Below the pieces are notes generated by a model that saw only the letters and a list, made by a program, of their open reading frames with translations, had not been told where the DNA came from and did no database searches. Source: Bacillota bacterium (GTDB lineage Bacteria; Bacillota; Clostridia; Acetivibrionales; DSM-2933). From it: 10,735 nucleotides of DNA. Numbering within the stretch: the first letter of the stretch is position 1; every line of letters starts with the position of its first letter. Made by a program: the position numbers and the translations under genes. Shown here piece after piece: positions 1-6,295 of this stretch. The stretch is from the NCBI GenBank assembly GCA_030705945.1, contig JAUZPS010000118.1, forward strand, positions 1 to 10,735, in the 5' to 3' direction.

Positions 1-101
1 GATTTGCTGTAATACAAGACCAGCTAACTAAAGTCGAGTTATTTTGATTTAATTCAGAATAATTAACATTTCCTAGCGGTTTTTTCAGAAGCACATAAAA
101 A

Positions 102-141
102 ACTGTGAGAAGTTTTGTTTTTACACATTACTTCTCACAGT
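102..141 (-). terminator. Rho-independent terminator after the glycosidase remnant
   Basis: A perfect 12-bp inverted repeat (ACTGTGAGAAGT at 102-113 and its complement at 130-141) encloses a 16-base loop. Read on the minus strand, the stem is followed by a run of T (positions 101-97). It lies about 70 bases past the stop codon at 212, so it is the expected terminator of the minus-strand remnant gene. Bases 1-101 show no gene and no further structure that I can support. Confidence 0.85.
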
Positions 142-211
142 CTCGTCACCGTCTCCTACTCGATTAATACCATTTATTTAAAGCGCCATACCATCAACAT
201 CAGCTTCCTAT

Positions 212-718
212 TTACTTGCTCTTTGGAGTTATGTATATACGATATCCTGAACTATTGTTGCAGCTTGGTAATGTTACATTAATCTGCCCGTTGGACACAG
301 TACAATTTGTGGTTGAAATCGTGGTTGTTCCATTGCAAACAGTATCTTTGCTTACCCAGTCAACCTTCTCCACCTTTACTGTTGCAGATGAGCCTATAAA
401 GGATGGAATGTTTTTAAACGTTACACTTGCAGAGCCGTCATTAGGGCCGCCAAAGATCAGGCAGATATACTTTGAACCAGAATCGACACATGCAGCTCCG
501 TCCATCTGAGTACTGGCATCATTGGGTGGTGTGACGCTGACCATATTCCCGGTCATATCTCCATACCATTTATAGAAATACCATCCGGCGCCCTTTTGAG
601 TATCGGTTGCAAGAAGGCTTCCCAACCTTCCGGGATGAGCTGTAAACCACCATGAAATACATGCTGAGTCTACCGTCTGCATTTTACTATCAAAGTTGAA
701 CTCTTCGCAACTTATGAA
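212..718 (-). pseudogene. C-terminal remnant of a secreted glycosidase-like protein
   Basis: The frame is open for 168 codons after a stop at 719-721. A first ATG at 682 gives 156 residues. The protein has no signal peptide, no complete catalytic domain and no dockerin. It begins abruptly with WWF, PGRLGSLLATDTQKGAGW and FYKWYGDMTG motifs. These look like the end of a barrel domain passing into a C-terminal beta-sandwich of a large clostridial glycoside hydrolase. From memory this resembles the C-terminal part of GH39- or GH30-type cellulosomal enzymes, but I cannot confirm the family. The 12 codons before the ATG (ending FNFDSK) read as plausible continuation of the domain. There is no Shine-Dalgarno sequence at a workable distance from the ATG; a GAAGAG lies about 20 bases away. 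I therefore read it as a gene that lost its 5' part, with its terminator (102-141) intact. It could instead be a small expressed protein, but the missing ribosome site argues against that. Confidence 0.6.
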
Positions 719-724
719 TCAAGG

Positions 725-778
725 TATATATTTTGCAATATAAAAAATGGATGTAAAATGTTTATTGCAAAATATATA
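725..778. repeat. 16-bp perfect inverted repeat
   Basis: TATATATTTTGCAATA at 725-740 is matched perfectly by its complement at 763-778, with a 22-base AT-rich spacer. It sits just upstream of the broken end of the glycosidase remnant. There is no T-run after either arm, so it is not a good terminator. It could be an operator, a cruciform-forming site or the relic of a small mobile element. Confidence 0.7.
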
Positions 779-830
779 GGAACCGTTTCCATATTATTCT
801 AACATATGCTTAAAATAGTTTCCATATTAT
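779..830 (-). promoter_or_regulatory. Operator-like palindrome and paired 13-bp repeats
   Basis: GTTTCCATATTAT occurs at 785-797 and again at 818-830, 33 bases apart (about three helical turns). The first copy overlaps GGAACCGTTTCC (779-790), a near-palindrome with a central CG. This form is typical of LacI-family and catabolite-responsive operators. The block lies upstream of the minus-strand remnant and is probably what is left of that gene's control region. Function is inferred from spacing and symmetry only. Elsewhere in 683-982, apart from the listed repeats and the hairpin at 878-920, I see no gene. Confidence 0.35.
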
Positions 831-877
831 CGCTTGAACAAAAAAATTCTCATGAAATTTACGCATTAAATTAAATA

Positions 878-920
878 AGCGCTTATCAGCCAATCAATAT
901 ATCAATGGCTTTTAAGCGCT
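878..920 (-). terminator. Probable terminator of the MFS transporter gene
   Basis: AGCGCTTATCAGCCA (878-892) pairs with TGGCTTTTAAGCGCT (906-920) in 13 of 15 positions around a 13-base loop. On the minus strand it lies about 60 bases past the transporter stop codon at 983 and is followed by a T-rich but interrupted tail (TATTTAATTTAA). The stem is good and the tail is weak. Confidence 0.55.
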
Positions 921-982
921 GAAAGTTTAACCTAAAAATTTAACATAGTATGTCAGAGGATTAACACATACTTAGACACTGT

Positions 983-3340
983 TTAAAATGAGCTTCTGTG
1001 TTCCGTCCTTCTATAAAACCCCAGTATTATTAACGCAATTAATGAAGAAATTGCAACCGTCAGATAAACCTGTTTAAACCCTTCATTGAGTGTTTTCTGG
1101 AAGGTCTCTTCAATCTTATCCTTGCTTTTAACAATGTTATCGATATAATTCTTCTTTCCGATCTCAAAAGCTCCTGGGACAGCTTCTTTCAACGCGCTCA
1201 TTTTAGTGATAATTTCTTTGTTTCTGATTTTGGCGTCATTTATTGAATTTATTGCTTTTTCCATACCCAACATATCGTTCTGAGATTTTGCAATTCTTTC
1301 TTCCAGTTCTTTTATTGATGATTTAAGTCCATCAATTTTATTTTTTAGATCCCCAGGGGTTTTTACATCCTTTAGTTGTTCTAAAGCCTGAACCGGAATT
1401 CTGCTTCTGATTTGCGACGGAATCATATTTACAATATCGCTGGACTTCATTGCATATGGAGATATTCCTTTATAAGATGTTATGCCATATCTAGCAGCTG
1501 CTGCTTTCAATGCGGCAGGCGACATGCCGGAAGCCAATTGGTTATAACTATCATATAAGGATTCCAGCTGAGTCAATGCCTGTTTCTGCGAACCAACTGC
1601 AGTCTGCATTCCTTGTATTCCTTCACTAACGCCTTTATGCCCTTTTTCCAAATCTGTACCACTTTTATCCATTTCTGTATTAACCTTATTCATCTCATCA
1701 ATGCCCTTTTGTACCCCGCTTTGTATATTAGAAATAATATTTGGAGTCATTTGGCTAAACATTCTTTCGGAAAATGTAATGCTGTTTTTAGTAATTGTTG
1801 TTACATCGGAACTCTTCATCAATTCAAGGAGCTCCTTTGGCATTTTGAAATCGCCTTTTCCGCTCATGTTTATCTTAACAGTAGTCATTTTAGTCAAATC
1901 CGGTATATCGATATTCGCTAACTTATCTTTTAAATTGGGGTCTGCTTTCAACTTATTGAAGGAATCTGTCAATTCTTGGGCATAAGGCAATTGTGGAACT
2001 GAAATCTCCTTGGGAAACATATTCATTACATTTATCTGAACATTCGCGCCTGCATTTGCCAGAAAACCTACCATAATAGCCGGCGCTATTGCGGTGCCTA
2101 TCGATCGAACAAGTGAAAGCGTAGCAAGAGCAGAGTTTGATTCTTCCTTTTTTGTGTTCTCAAGCATCATATAATTAAGAGGCGTTCCTATAGTAAAGCC
2201 CATTCCAAGACCTATAAGAACAAGACTTACAACTACAGTCAGAGTGGTTGGATAATTGGTTGCCACAAGGATAAGGAAAAATGCTCCTATAGCTGATATA
2301 ATAAAACCAAGTCCTAAAATTAACTTCGCTCCATATTTATCAATAAGTCTGCCCGACATTGGCGCTCCAACGCCCGCAAACACCCCAAGGATAATAACAA
2401 AATACCCGCCGCTGCCAGAAGCTATTTTCAACGCATTTTCAGAAAATTGAGGAACGAAAATCATTCCCATCATTACAATACCTACAACGAAAGATAAAAT
2501 CAATGTAATAAGTATTCTACTGTTTGTAAAAAAGCTAAGGTTCATTACAGGATCTTCAGCTTTCTTCTCAATCCATATAAATAATGGAAGCAAAACCACA
2601 AATAATAGCAGGAACGGATAAACATTGTTATTTCCAATTGTTCCGCCCAAATTGAAGTAATCTACATTTTTAAGACCATAAAGCAGTGATAAGACCATAG
2701 ACGTCAGAACGAATATTCCAAGCATATCTGTTTTCTTGACTGTCTGAGCCTTGTTGTTTGGCAGGAACAAAAAGCCTGCAATAAGTATAAATAAAGTAAT
2801 AGGGATATTAATATAAAAAATAAGCTGCCAATTGTTCTTTCCAAAAGCGTCCATTATAGCGCTTCCTGCTGATGAGCCAAATATGTTGGCTATACCGTAA
2901 ACTCCTCCAACAAGCCCTAACGCCATACCTCTTTTTTCGGGCGGAAATGTTGTTCCGAATTCTGCCGTAGCAACAGGCATTATGCCTCCTCCGCCTAGTG
3001 CCTGAACAGCCCTTGCGGCAATCAATAAACTAAAACTTCCAAAGTTCTGAGACAAGCCGCAAAACAGCGAGCCTATACCAAAAAGAAATATGCTGGTGAG
3101 ATAAATATATTTTCTGCCGTATTTATCCGCAAGCTTTCCCATTATCGGAATACTTGCGGCATAAGCAAGAGTATAAATTGTTATCATCCATATTCCTGTT
3201 TTCTCGTCAACCATCAGATTATTCTGAATTACTGTTCTTGCAGGAGTTACAATCCCTGTATCAATAGCTCCCATAAATATTCCTGCGAGGTAAACCGCGA
3301 TAACCATACCGAAATTCATTCTTTTTGCTGGGTTTGTCAT
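983..3340 (-). CDS. DHA2-family MFS drug efflux transporter with large extracytoplasmic insertion
   Basis: The product (785 residues) is a proton-driven multidrug exporter of the EmrB/QacA (DHA2, 14-helix) type in the cytoplasmic membrane. Visible family motifs are the helix-1 acidic motif AIDTGIV (residues 25-31), motif A GKLADKYGRK (68-77), motif B RAVQALGGGGIMP (110-122), a WQLIFYINIPI stretch (171-181), and a second motif-A-like GRLIDKYGAK (330-339). Helices 1-13 end near residue 429. About 325 hydrophilic residues (roughly 430-756) follow, with heptad-like helical segments around 535-600 and 665-750, and then the last helix (757-775). Usual DHA2 proteins have about 450-550 residues, so the extra length is almost all in this loop between helices 13 and 14. 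The start is ATG at 3340, because AAGGAG (3354-3349) lies 8 bases upstream; a GTG at 3349 overlaps that ribosome site and is rejected. The tetR gene lies 82 bases upstream on the same strand, so co-transcription and TetR control are likely. The substrate cannot be predicted. Confidence 0.93.
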   Translation of the reverse strand: MTNPAKRMNFGMVIAVYLAGIFMGAIDTGIVTPARTVIQNNLMVDEKTGIWMITIYTLAYAASIPIMGKLADKYGRKYIYLTSIFLFGIGSLFCGLSQNFGSFSLLIAARAVQALGGGGIMPVATAEFGTTFPPEKRGMALGLVGGVYGIANIFGSSAGSAIMDAFGKNNWQLIFYINIPITLFILIAGFLFLPNNKAQTVKKTDMLGIFVLTSMVLSLLYGLKNVDYFNLGGTIGNNNVYPFLLLFVVLLPLFIWIEKKAEDPVMNLSFFTNSRILITLILSFVVGIVMMGMIFVPQFSENALKIASGSGGYFVIILGVFAGVGAPMSGRLIDKYGAKLILGLGFIISAIGAFFLILVATNYPTTLTVVVSLVLIGLGMGFTIGTPLNYMMLENTKKEESNSALATLSLVRSIGTAIAPAIMVGFLANAGANVQINVMNMFPKEISVPQLPYAQELTDSFNKLKADPNLKDKLANIDIPDLTKMTTVKINMSGKGDFKMPKELLELMKSSDVTTITKNSITFSERMFSQMTPNIISNIQSGVQKGIDEMNKVNTEMDKSGTDLEKGHKGVSEGIQGMQTAVGSQKQALTQLESLYDSYNQLASGMSPAALKAAAARYGITSYKGISPYAMKSSDIVNMIPSQIRSRIPVQALEQLKDVKTPGDLKNKIDGLKSSIKELEERIAKSQNDMLGMEKAINSINDAKIRNKEIITKMSALKEAVPGAFEIGKKNYIDNIVKSKDKIEETFQKTLNEGFKQVYLTVAISSLIALIILGFYRRTEHRSSF

Positions 3341-3422
3341 AATTAACACTCCTTACAATTGACTGAACTACATTTTTTAGTTAATCTATTTCCAAACTAC
3401 CCTCAATTAAACAATAAAATTA

Positions 3423-3977
3423 TTATGAATGTTGTCCATTATAAATCAAAGATGTCATAATTGGTTTAAGCCTTTCATAGCTCACATTCTGCTGGTATGA
3501 ATAGGAGATAAACAATTTGCATATCACATCGGCTAAAAACTCCAAATCTCTATCCTTACCGCATTCTTTGATTAGAGAAAATATTCTTTCCCACAAGCCT
3601 TTAATTAAAACTTCCTTATGTTTCTTTATGCTTCTCAACTCTGAATCATCAATACTCAAATGACTGTCAACCCAAAAATTATGAACATCCTTCATTAAAA
3701 CACTGAGTTCATTGTATATAATTCCAAGCCTTTCAACAGTATCAATATCTGATTTAATTCCCTGATCCATTCTGCGCAGCATCATCTTCCACTCTGAATC
3801 CAGAACCTCCATCACTATTTCCTGTTTTGAGTTGTAGTAGTTATAAAGCGTACCCGTAGCTATTCCGCAATAAGTTGCTATATTCCTCATATTTAGCCTA
3901 CTGTAGCCTGTCTCAAGAAGCATTTTCCTAGTAGCATTAAGGATATCATCCTTAATATTGTTAAATATCTTTGGCAA
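3423..3977 (-). CDS. TetR-family transcriptional repressor of the efflux gene
   Basis: The product is a cytoplasmic DNA-binding regulator. The N-terminal helix-turn-helix is clear: LNMRNIATYCGIATGTLYNYY followed by SKQEIVMEVL (about residues 28-60), the signature of TetR proteins. The C-terminal ~125 residues are helical and divergent, as usual for the ligand-binding and dimer domain. Length (about 184 residues) is normal. Two starts compete. GTG at 3986 is almost overlapped by the AAAAAGG ribosome site (3994-3988). TTG at 3977 has AAAAAGGTG ending 8 bases upstream and is preferred; the difference is three residues. The gene lies directly before the MFS transporter in the same orientation, and its promoter abuts a palindrome at 3996-4008, so autoregulation together with repression of the pump is the likely arrangement. 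The inducer is unknown. Confidence 0.9.
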   Translation of the reverse strand: MPKIFNNIKDDILNATRKMLLETGYSRLNMRNIATYCGIATGTLYNYYNSKQEIVMEVLDSEWKMMLRRMDQGIKSDIDTVERLGIIYNELSVLMKDVHNFWVDSHLSIDDSELRSIKKHKEVLIKGLWERIFSLIKECGKDRDLEFLADVICKLFISYSYQQNVSYERLKPIMTSLIYNGQHS

Positions 3978-3995
3978 ATACCTCACACCTTTTTA

Positions 3996-4008
3996 TGAAC
4001 TATGTTCA
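3996..4008. promoter_or_regulatory. Operator-like palindrome at the tetR promoter
   Basis: TGAACTATGTTCA is a perfect inverted repeat of 5-bp arms around TAT. It starts at the last base of the predicted -10 box of tetR and covers the likely transcription start, where a bound repressor would block initiation. A related half-site TGAACTA recurs at 3364-3370, in front of the transporter gene, with a degenerate partner TAGTTAA at 3378-3384. Assignment to this TetR protein is inference from position and symmetry. Confidence 0.6.
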
Positions 4009-4037
4009 GTATATTCTTATCTTTGATATAATGTCAA
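4008..4037 (-). promoter_or_regulatory. Promoter of the tetR-MFS cassette
   Basis: On the minus strand, TTGACA (4037-4032, perfect -35) is followed after 18 bases by TATACT (4013-4008, one mismatch to TATAAT). It lies about 30-60 bases upstream of the tetR start and reads away from the terminator at 4080-4110. It looks like a standard sigma-A promoter. Confidence 0.75.
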
Positions 4038-4079
4038 TACATTTTATATAGTTATGAAAGCATATCAGGCCAATAAAAA

Positions 4080-4110
4080 GGAGCAGGTTGGTAGATAAAT
4101 CACCTGCTCC
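4080..4110 (-). terminator. Rho-independent terminator of the X-dockerin gene
   Basis: A perfect 9-bp stem, GGAGCAGGT (4080-4088) with ACCTGCTCC (4102-4110), has a 13-base loop. On the minus strand it is followed by TTTTTATT. It separates the dockerin-protein gene (stop at 4279) from the tetR promoter at 4037. Confidence 0.85.
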
Positions 4111-4135
4111 ATAACAGTCCAATATCATTAAGGGC

Positions 4136-4198
4136 GTTTCAAAAAATTCCTTGTTCAAGTTTATATGATGAAAACCCATTATATCAAGTTTTTGAAAC
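4136..4198. repeat. 10-bp inverted repeat in the 3' region of the X-dockerin gene
   Basis: GTTTCAAAAA (4136-4145) and TTTTTGAAAC (4189-4198) are perfect complements. An inner CTTG/CAAG pair (4150-4153 and 4185-4188) could extend the fold. The repeat lies in the 170 bases between the stop codon at 4279 and the terminator at 4080-4110, so it would be in the 3' end of the mRNA. No function can be assigned. Confidence 0.5.
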
Positions 4199-4278
4199 GA
4201 CAAGTTGCTAACTTTTTTGATACTACCTAAAGCAAATTTTTTGAAGTCGTTTATAGACTCCATGAATTTTAACACCAC

Positions 4279-5751
4279 TTATTCAGGAAGAGTACTAAAT
4301 TCATATACGCTACTGACATATGACTCAGAATCCCCGTAGATAAAATAATATTCAAAGGGCCCTGTCTGAACTTCACCATATGGGATAATACTTGTTTTGA
4401 TCTGATAACAATAGACTGTGTTTACATCTAGTCCAGTTATTTGAGTGTCTGATGTTTTGCTCGCTGATATGGATACATCTTTAGAAATTTTATCTTCCGG
4501 ATTATTCTTTTTCCAATAGACCAATTTTCCGTCGCCTCTGACAAGAGCATAATTGTTTACCTCTATATATGTAGATATATTTGCTGAGTCTTTTGTAATG
4601 GAGTTTGCCGTAAGGGTGGTCTTTACCTCGTATGGGATTCCATAAAATTTCGGGGTTGCAGTTGGTGTGGAAGTCGCAGTCGCAATTGGAGTTCCAACCG
4701 GGGTTGGAGTCGCGGTTGCAGTTGCAGTTGCAGTCGCAGTTGGAGTTGGAGTGGAAGTAAAAGTCGGAGTTGGAGATATTATTGGAGTGGGATCTGATGC
4801 CTCTATACCTACTATTATTGATTCTCCCCCTTGAACATTTAGAACTAAAGGCTGACTTAAAGACTTGTTTGTCTTAGCATCGTAAAAGCCTACTCGATTG
4901 ACATTACCCCATGTTTCGGCAGTTATAGTGACCTGTGTTCCTTTTGGAAAAGTAAGTTTTTGTGAGCCGCTTCCACCTTGGCTTATACCTTCGTTGGATG
5001 CAGGTGAAATATTTACCCATCCGCCTCCTGTATAACCAAAATCATCGTTACCCAAAATGCTTATAGTAATGGTTACATTCTCTACTGGGTTATCAGAGGT
5101 GTAATTACCGGAAGTTTTATTAAAGTGTTTGCATGCAATCATAACATCTGCCATATTGATTACCTTATCGGCATTGAGATCTGCCGCTGCATTATATCCA
5201 GTCTCACCGAGAGTGGTATTAAAGCATTTTGCAATCTCTATAATATCCGACATGTTAATAGCACTATCCTGATTAATATCTCCAGCCCATATATCTAATG
5301 GCTCATTTGGACTTCCCAAATTTAAGGAAGTCATATTATTAACTGTTCTTGTTAAAAATCCTGCCTTACTTATGGTTATATTCCAAGGAAGAACAGGAAT
5401 CCCGTAAAATTTCATATTACCATTTTCATCTGTTATACCTTGATAGTAGACAGTACCACTACGTTCAAGTTTAATTATGAAGTCTTTAAAGGCTGAAGGC
5501 CCCGGGGAACTAAAGTCAGGCTTTATATAGCACTCCATATCGTGGATCCCTGTTGGATACTGGCTGGGTACAGGTGTTGAAGTACTGGCAGGCAATAAAG
5601 AGTCTGATTCTGACAGCATTCTGCTAGTTCCTGCGCTGATGTCTGAAGTCGGACTTGCTGAAACAGCAAATGAGTAAATTAAACTTATGCTGATTAATAC
5701 AATTGTTAGTATAATACATATACAGCTTCGTGTTTTTCCTTTTAGATTCAT
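4279..5751 (-). CDS. Secreted X-module/dockerin protein with Fn3-like C-terminus, non-catalytic
   Basis: The product is an extracellular, probably cellulosome-associated protein (490 residues). It has a signal peptide at 1-32 (likely cleavage after AVSA). Residues ~72-156 form an X module: a carboxypeptidase-regulatory-like beta-sandwich with TDENGNMKF, ITISKAGFLTR and the closing IWAGDIN. It runs directly into a dockerin at 157-213, with calcium loops DINQDSAINMSD and DLNADKVINMAD that keep the ligand positions. Then come a beta-rich module (~222-320, bacterial-repeat/InlB-like GGGWVNISP and GTQVTITAE), a Pro/Thr/Ala linker (~320-368) and an Fn3-like domain (~369-490, ending YEFSTLPE). X-dockerin pairs normally end scaffoldins or anchor them to the cell surface; here the pair is N-terminal. 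No catalytic domain is recognisable. The start is ATG at 5751, because GGAGGT (5764-5759) lies 7 bases upstream; upstream extension to 5796 lacks a ribosome site and would bury the signal peptide. Its partner cohesin is not in the window. Confidence 0.85.
   Translation of the reverse strand: MNLKGKTRSCICIILTIVLISISLIYSFAVSASPTSDISAGTSRMLSESDSLLPASTSTPVPSQYPTGIHDMECYIKPDFSSPGPSAFKDFIIKLERSGTVYYQGITDENGNMKFYGIPVLPWNITISKAGFLTRTVNNMTSLNLGSPNEPLDIWAGDINQDSAINMSDIIEIAKCFNTTLGETGYNAAADLNADKVINMADVMIACKHFNKTSGNYTSDNPVENVTITISILGNDDFGYTGGGWVNISPASNEGISQGGSGSQKLTFPKGTQVTITAETWGNVNRVGFYDAKTNKSLSQPLVLNVQGGESIIVGIEASDPTPIISPTPTFTSTPTPTATATATATATPTPVGTPIATATSTPTATPKFYGIPYEVKTTLTANSITKDSANISTYIEVNNYALVRGDGKLVYWKKNNPEDKISKDVSISASKTSDTQITGLDVNTVYCYQIKTSIIPYGEVQTGPFEYYFIYGDSESYVSSVYEFSTLPE
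4703..4756. repeat. Hexanucleotide tandem repeat encoding the Ala-Thr/Pro-Thr linker
   Basis: Nine near-identical hexamers of the type GTTGCA, GTCGCA or GTTGGA run in register. On the minus strand they encode alternating Ala/Pro and Thr, part of the linker in the X-dockerin protein. Such arrays change length by slippage in steps of two residues without breaking the frame. Confidence 0.8.
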
Positions 5752-5835
5752 AATCACTACCTCCGCTGAAAAAATTATCAAGATCTCGTTAACCATACTT
5801 TACAAAACAAGCAGACTTATCCTAATAGCCAGCAA

Positions 5836-5844
5836 CACCTCCTC
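5836..5844 (-). promoter_or_regulatory. Upstream Shine-Dalgarno-like element in the X-dockerin leader
   Basis: GAGGAGGTG on the minus strand has extensive match to the 16S anti-Shine-Dalgarno sequence. It lies about 10 bases from the predicted transcription start but about 85 bases before the real start codon, which has its own GGAGGT. Any reading from it (GTG or TTG next to the motif) stops after about a dozen codons. It resembles a STAB-SD mRNA 5' stabiliser; a leader peptide is the alternative. Confidence 0.5.
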
Positions 5845-5860
5845 ATCTTTTCATAATATC

Positions 5861-5888
5861 ATTATACACTTTTCCCTTTTAAATTCAA
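5861..5888 (-). promoter_or_regulatory. Promoter of the X-dockerin gene
   Basis: On the minus strand, TTGAAT (5888-5883) is followed after 16 bases by a perfect TATAAT (5866-5861). Transcription would begin near 5854, giving a leader of about 100 bases before the ATG at 5751. Confidence 0.65.
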
Positions 5889-5917
5889 TATAGGAGACAA
5901 TATTTCTTTTATTTCTA

Positions 5918-5959
5918 TTGTAAACCATCATTGTAAACCATTATCTATCTAGTTTACAA
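5918..5959. promoter_or_regulatory. Cluster of three TTGTAAAC motifs (possible operator)
   Basis: TTGTAAACCAT occurs at 5918-5928 and 5931-5941, a 13-base period. The inverted form GTTTACAA is at 5952-5959. The second and third copies form an 8-bp inverted repeat with a 13-base spacer. The TGTAAAC half-site is common in LacI-family sugar operators. The cluster sits about 30-70 bases upstream of the X-dockerin -35 box and about 200 bases upstream of the xylanase promoter, so it could act on either. The regulator is not in the window. In the rest of 5960-6161 I see only a 9-bp inverted repeat (ATGAAGATG 6046-6054, CATCTTCAT 6092-6100) and no gene. Confidence 0.45.
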
Positions 5960-6161
5960 AGTGATCCAAAATATAATATCTTTGGTAGCGCATAACCTTG
6001 GTTTTTGGCTCTTTAGCAATAACTGGTTCTAACACAACAAACATAATGAAGATGGGGCTTTGCGAAGTTGAAGAATACATTTTATTTAAGACATCTTCAT
6101 CAAATAATTGGTTGGTTAAAATAGTACAAATAACCTGTCTTATTTATGCATGTTGATTTTC

Positions 6162-6190
6162 TTAAAATTGTTATAAATTCAAATTATAAT
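6162..6190 (+). promoter_or_regulatory. Probable promoter of the xylanase genes
   Basis: A perfect TATAAT (6185-6190) is preceded after 17 bases by TTAAAA (6162-6167, four of six matches to TTGACA). Transcription would begin near 6197, giving a leader of about 100 bases. The -35 box is weak, which would fit a gene that needs an activator. Confidence 0.55.
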
Positions 6191-6211
6191 GGGTGATAAG
6201 TCTGTTTTACC

Positions 6212-6220
6212 AGGAGGTGA
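6212..6220 (+). promoter_or_regulatory. Upstream Shine-Dalgarno-like element in the xylanase leader
   Basis: AGGAGGTGA is a full match to the anti-Shine-Dalgarno end of 16S rRNA. It lies about 15 bases after the predicted transcription start and 75 bases before the ATG at 6296, which has its own AAGGAG (6280-6285). A TTG at 6231 could start only a 12-codon peptide, ending at TAA. It may be a STAB-SD-type mRNA stabiliser or a leader-peptide ribosome site. Confidence 0.5.
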
Positions 6221-6295
6221 GTAGAAAAATTTGTTAATAAACCAGATAGAATCTAACTCAATACGATAATAAGTTTAAAAAGGAGCGTAAAAATT

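Noticed and set aside
725..778. The inverted repeat as ends of an insertion sequence
   Set aside because: Only 22 bases lie between the arms, and no transposase or clear target duplication is visible. A tiny mobile-element relic remains possible but is unsupported.
3341..3349. GTG at 3349 as start of the MFS transporter
   Set aside because: This GTG is part of the AAGGAGTG ribosome site; ATG at 3340 has correct 8-base spacing.
3341..3422. A separate promoter for the transporter (TTGAGG, 17 bases, TAACTA on the minus strand)
   Set aside because: Both boxes are weak and no terminator follows tetR, so read-through from the tetR promoter explains expression.
4006..4278. A 90-codon minus-strand open frame directly after the X-dockerin gene
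   Set aside because: It starts with GTG with no ribosome site, runs through the terminator at 4080-4110 and into the tetR promoter and operator, and resembles no protein I know. It is most likely 3' untranslated sequence; a degraded gene cannot be excluded.
5752..5796. ATG at 5796 as start of the X-dockerin protein
   Set aside because: It has no ribosome site and would put 15 residues before a standard signal peptide; ATG 5751 has GGAGGT at proper distance.
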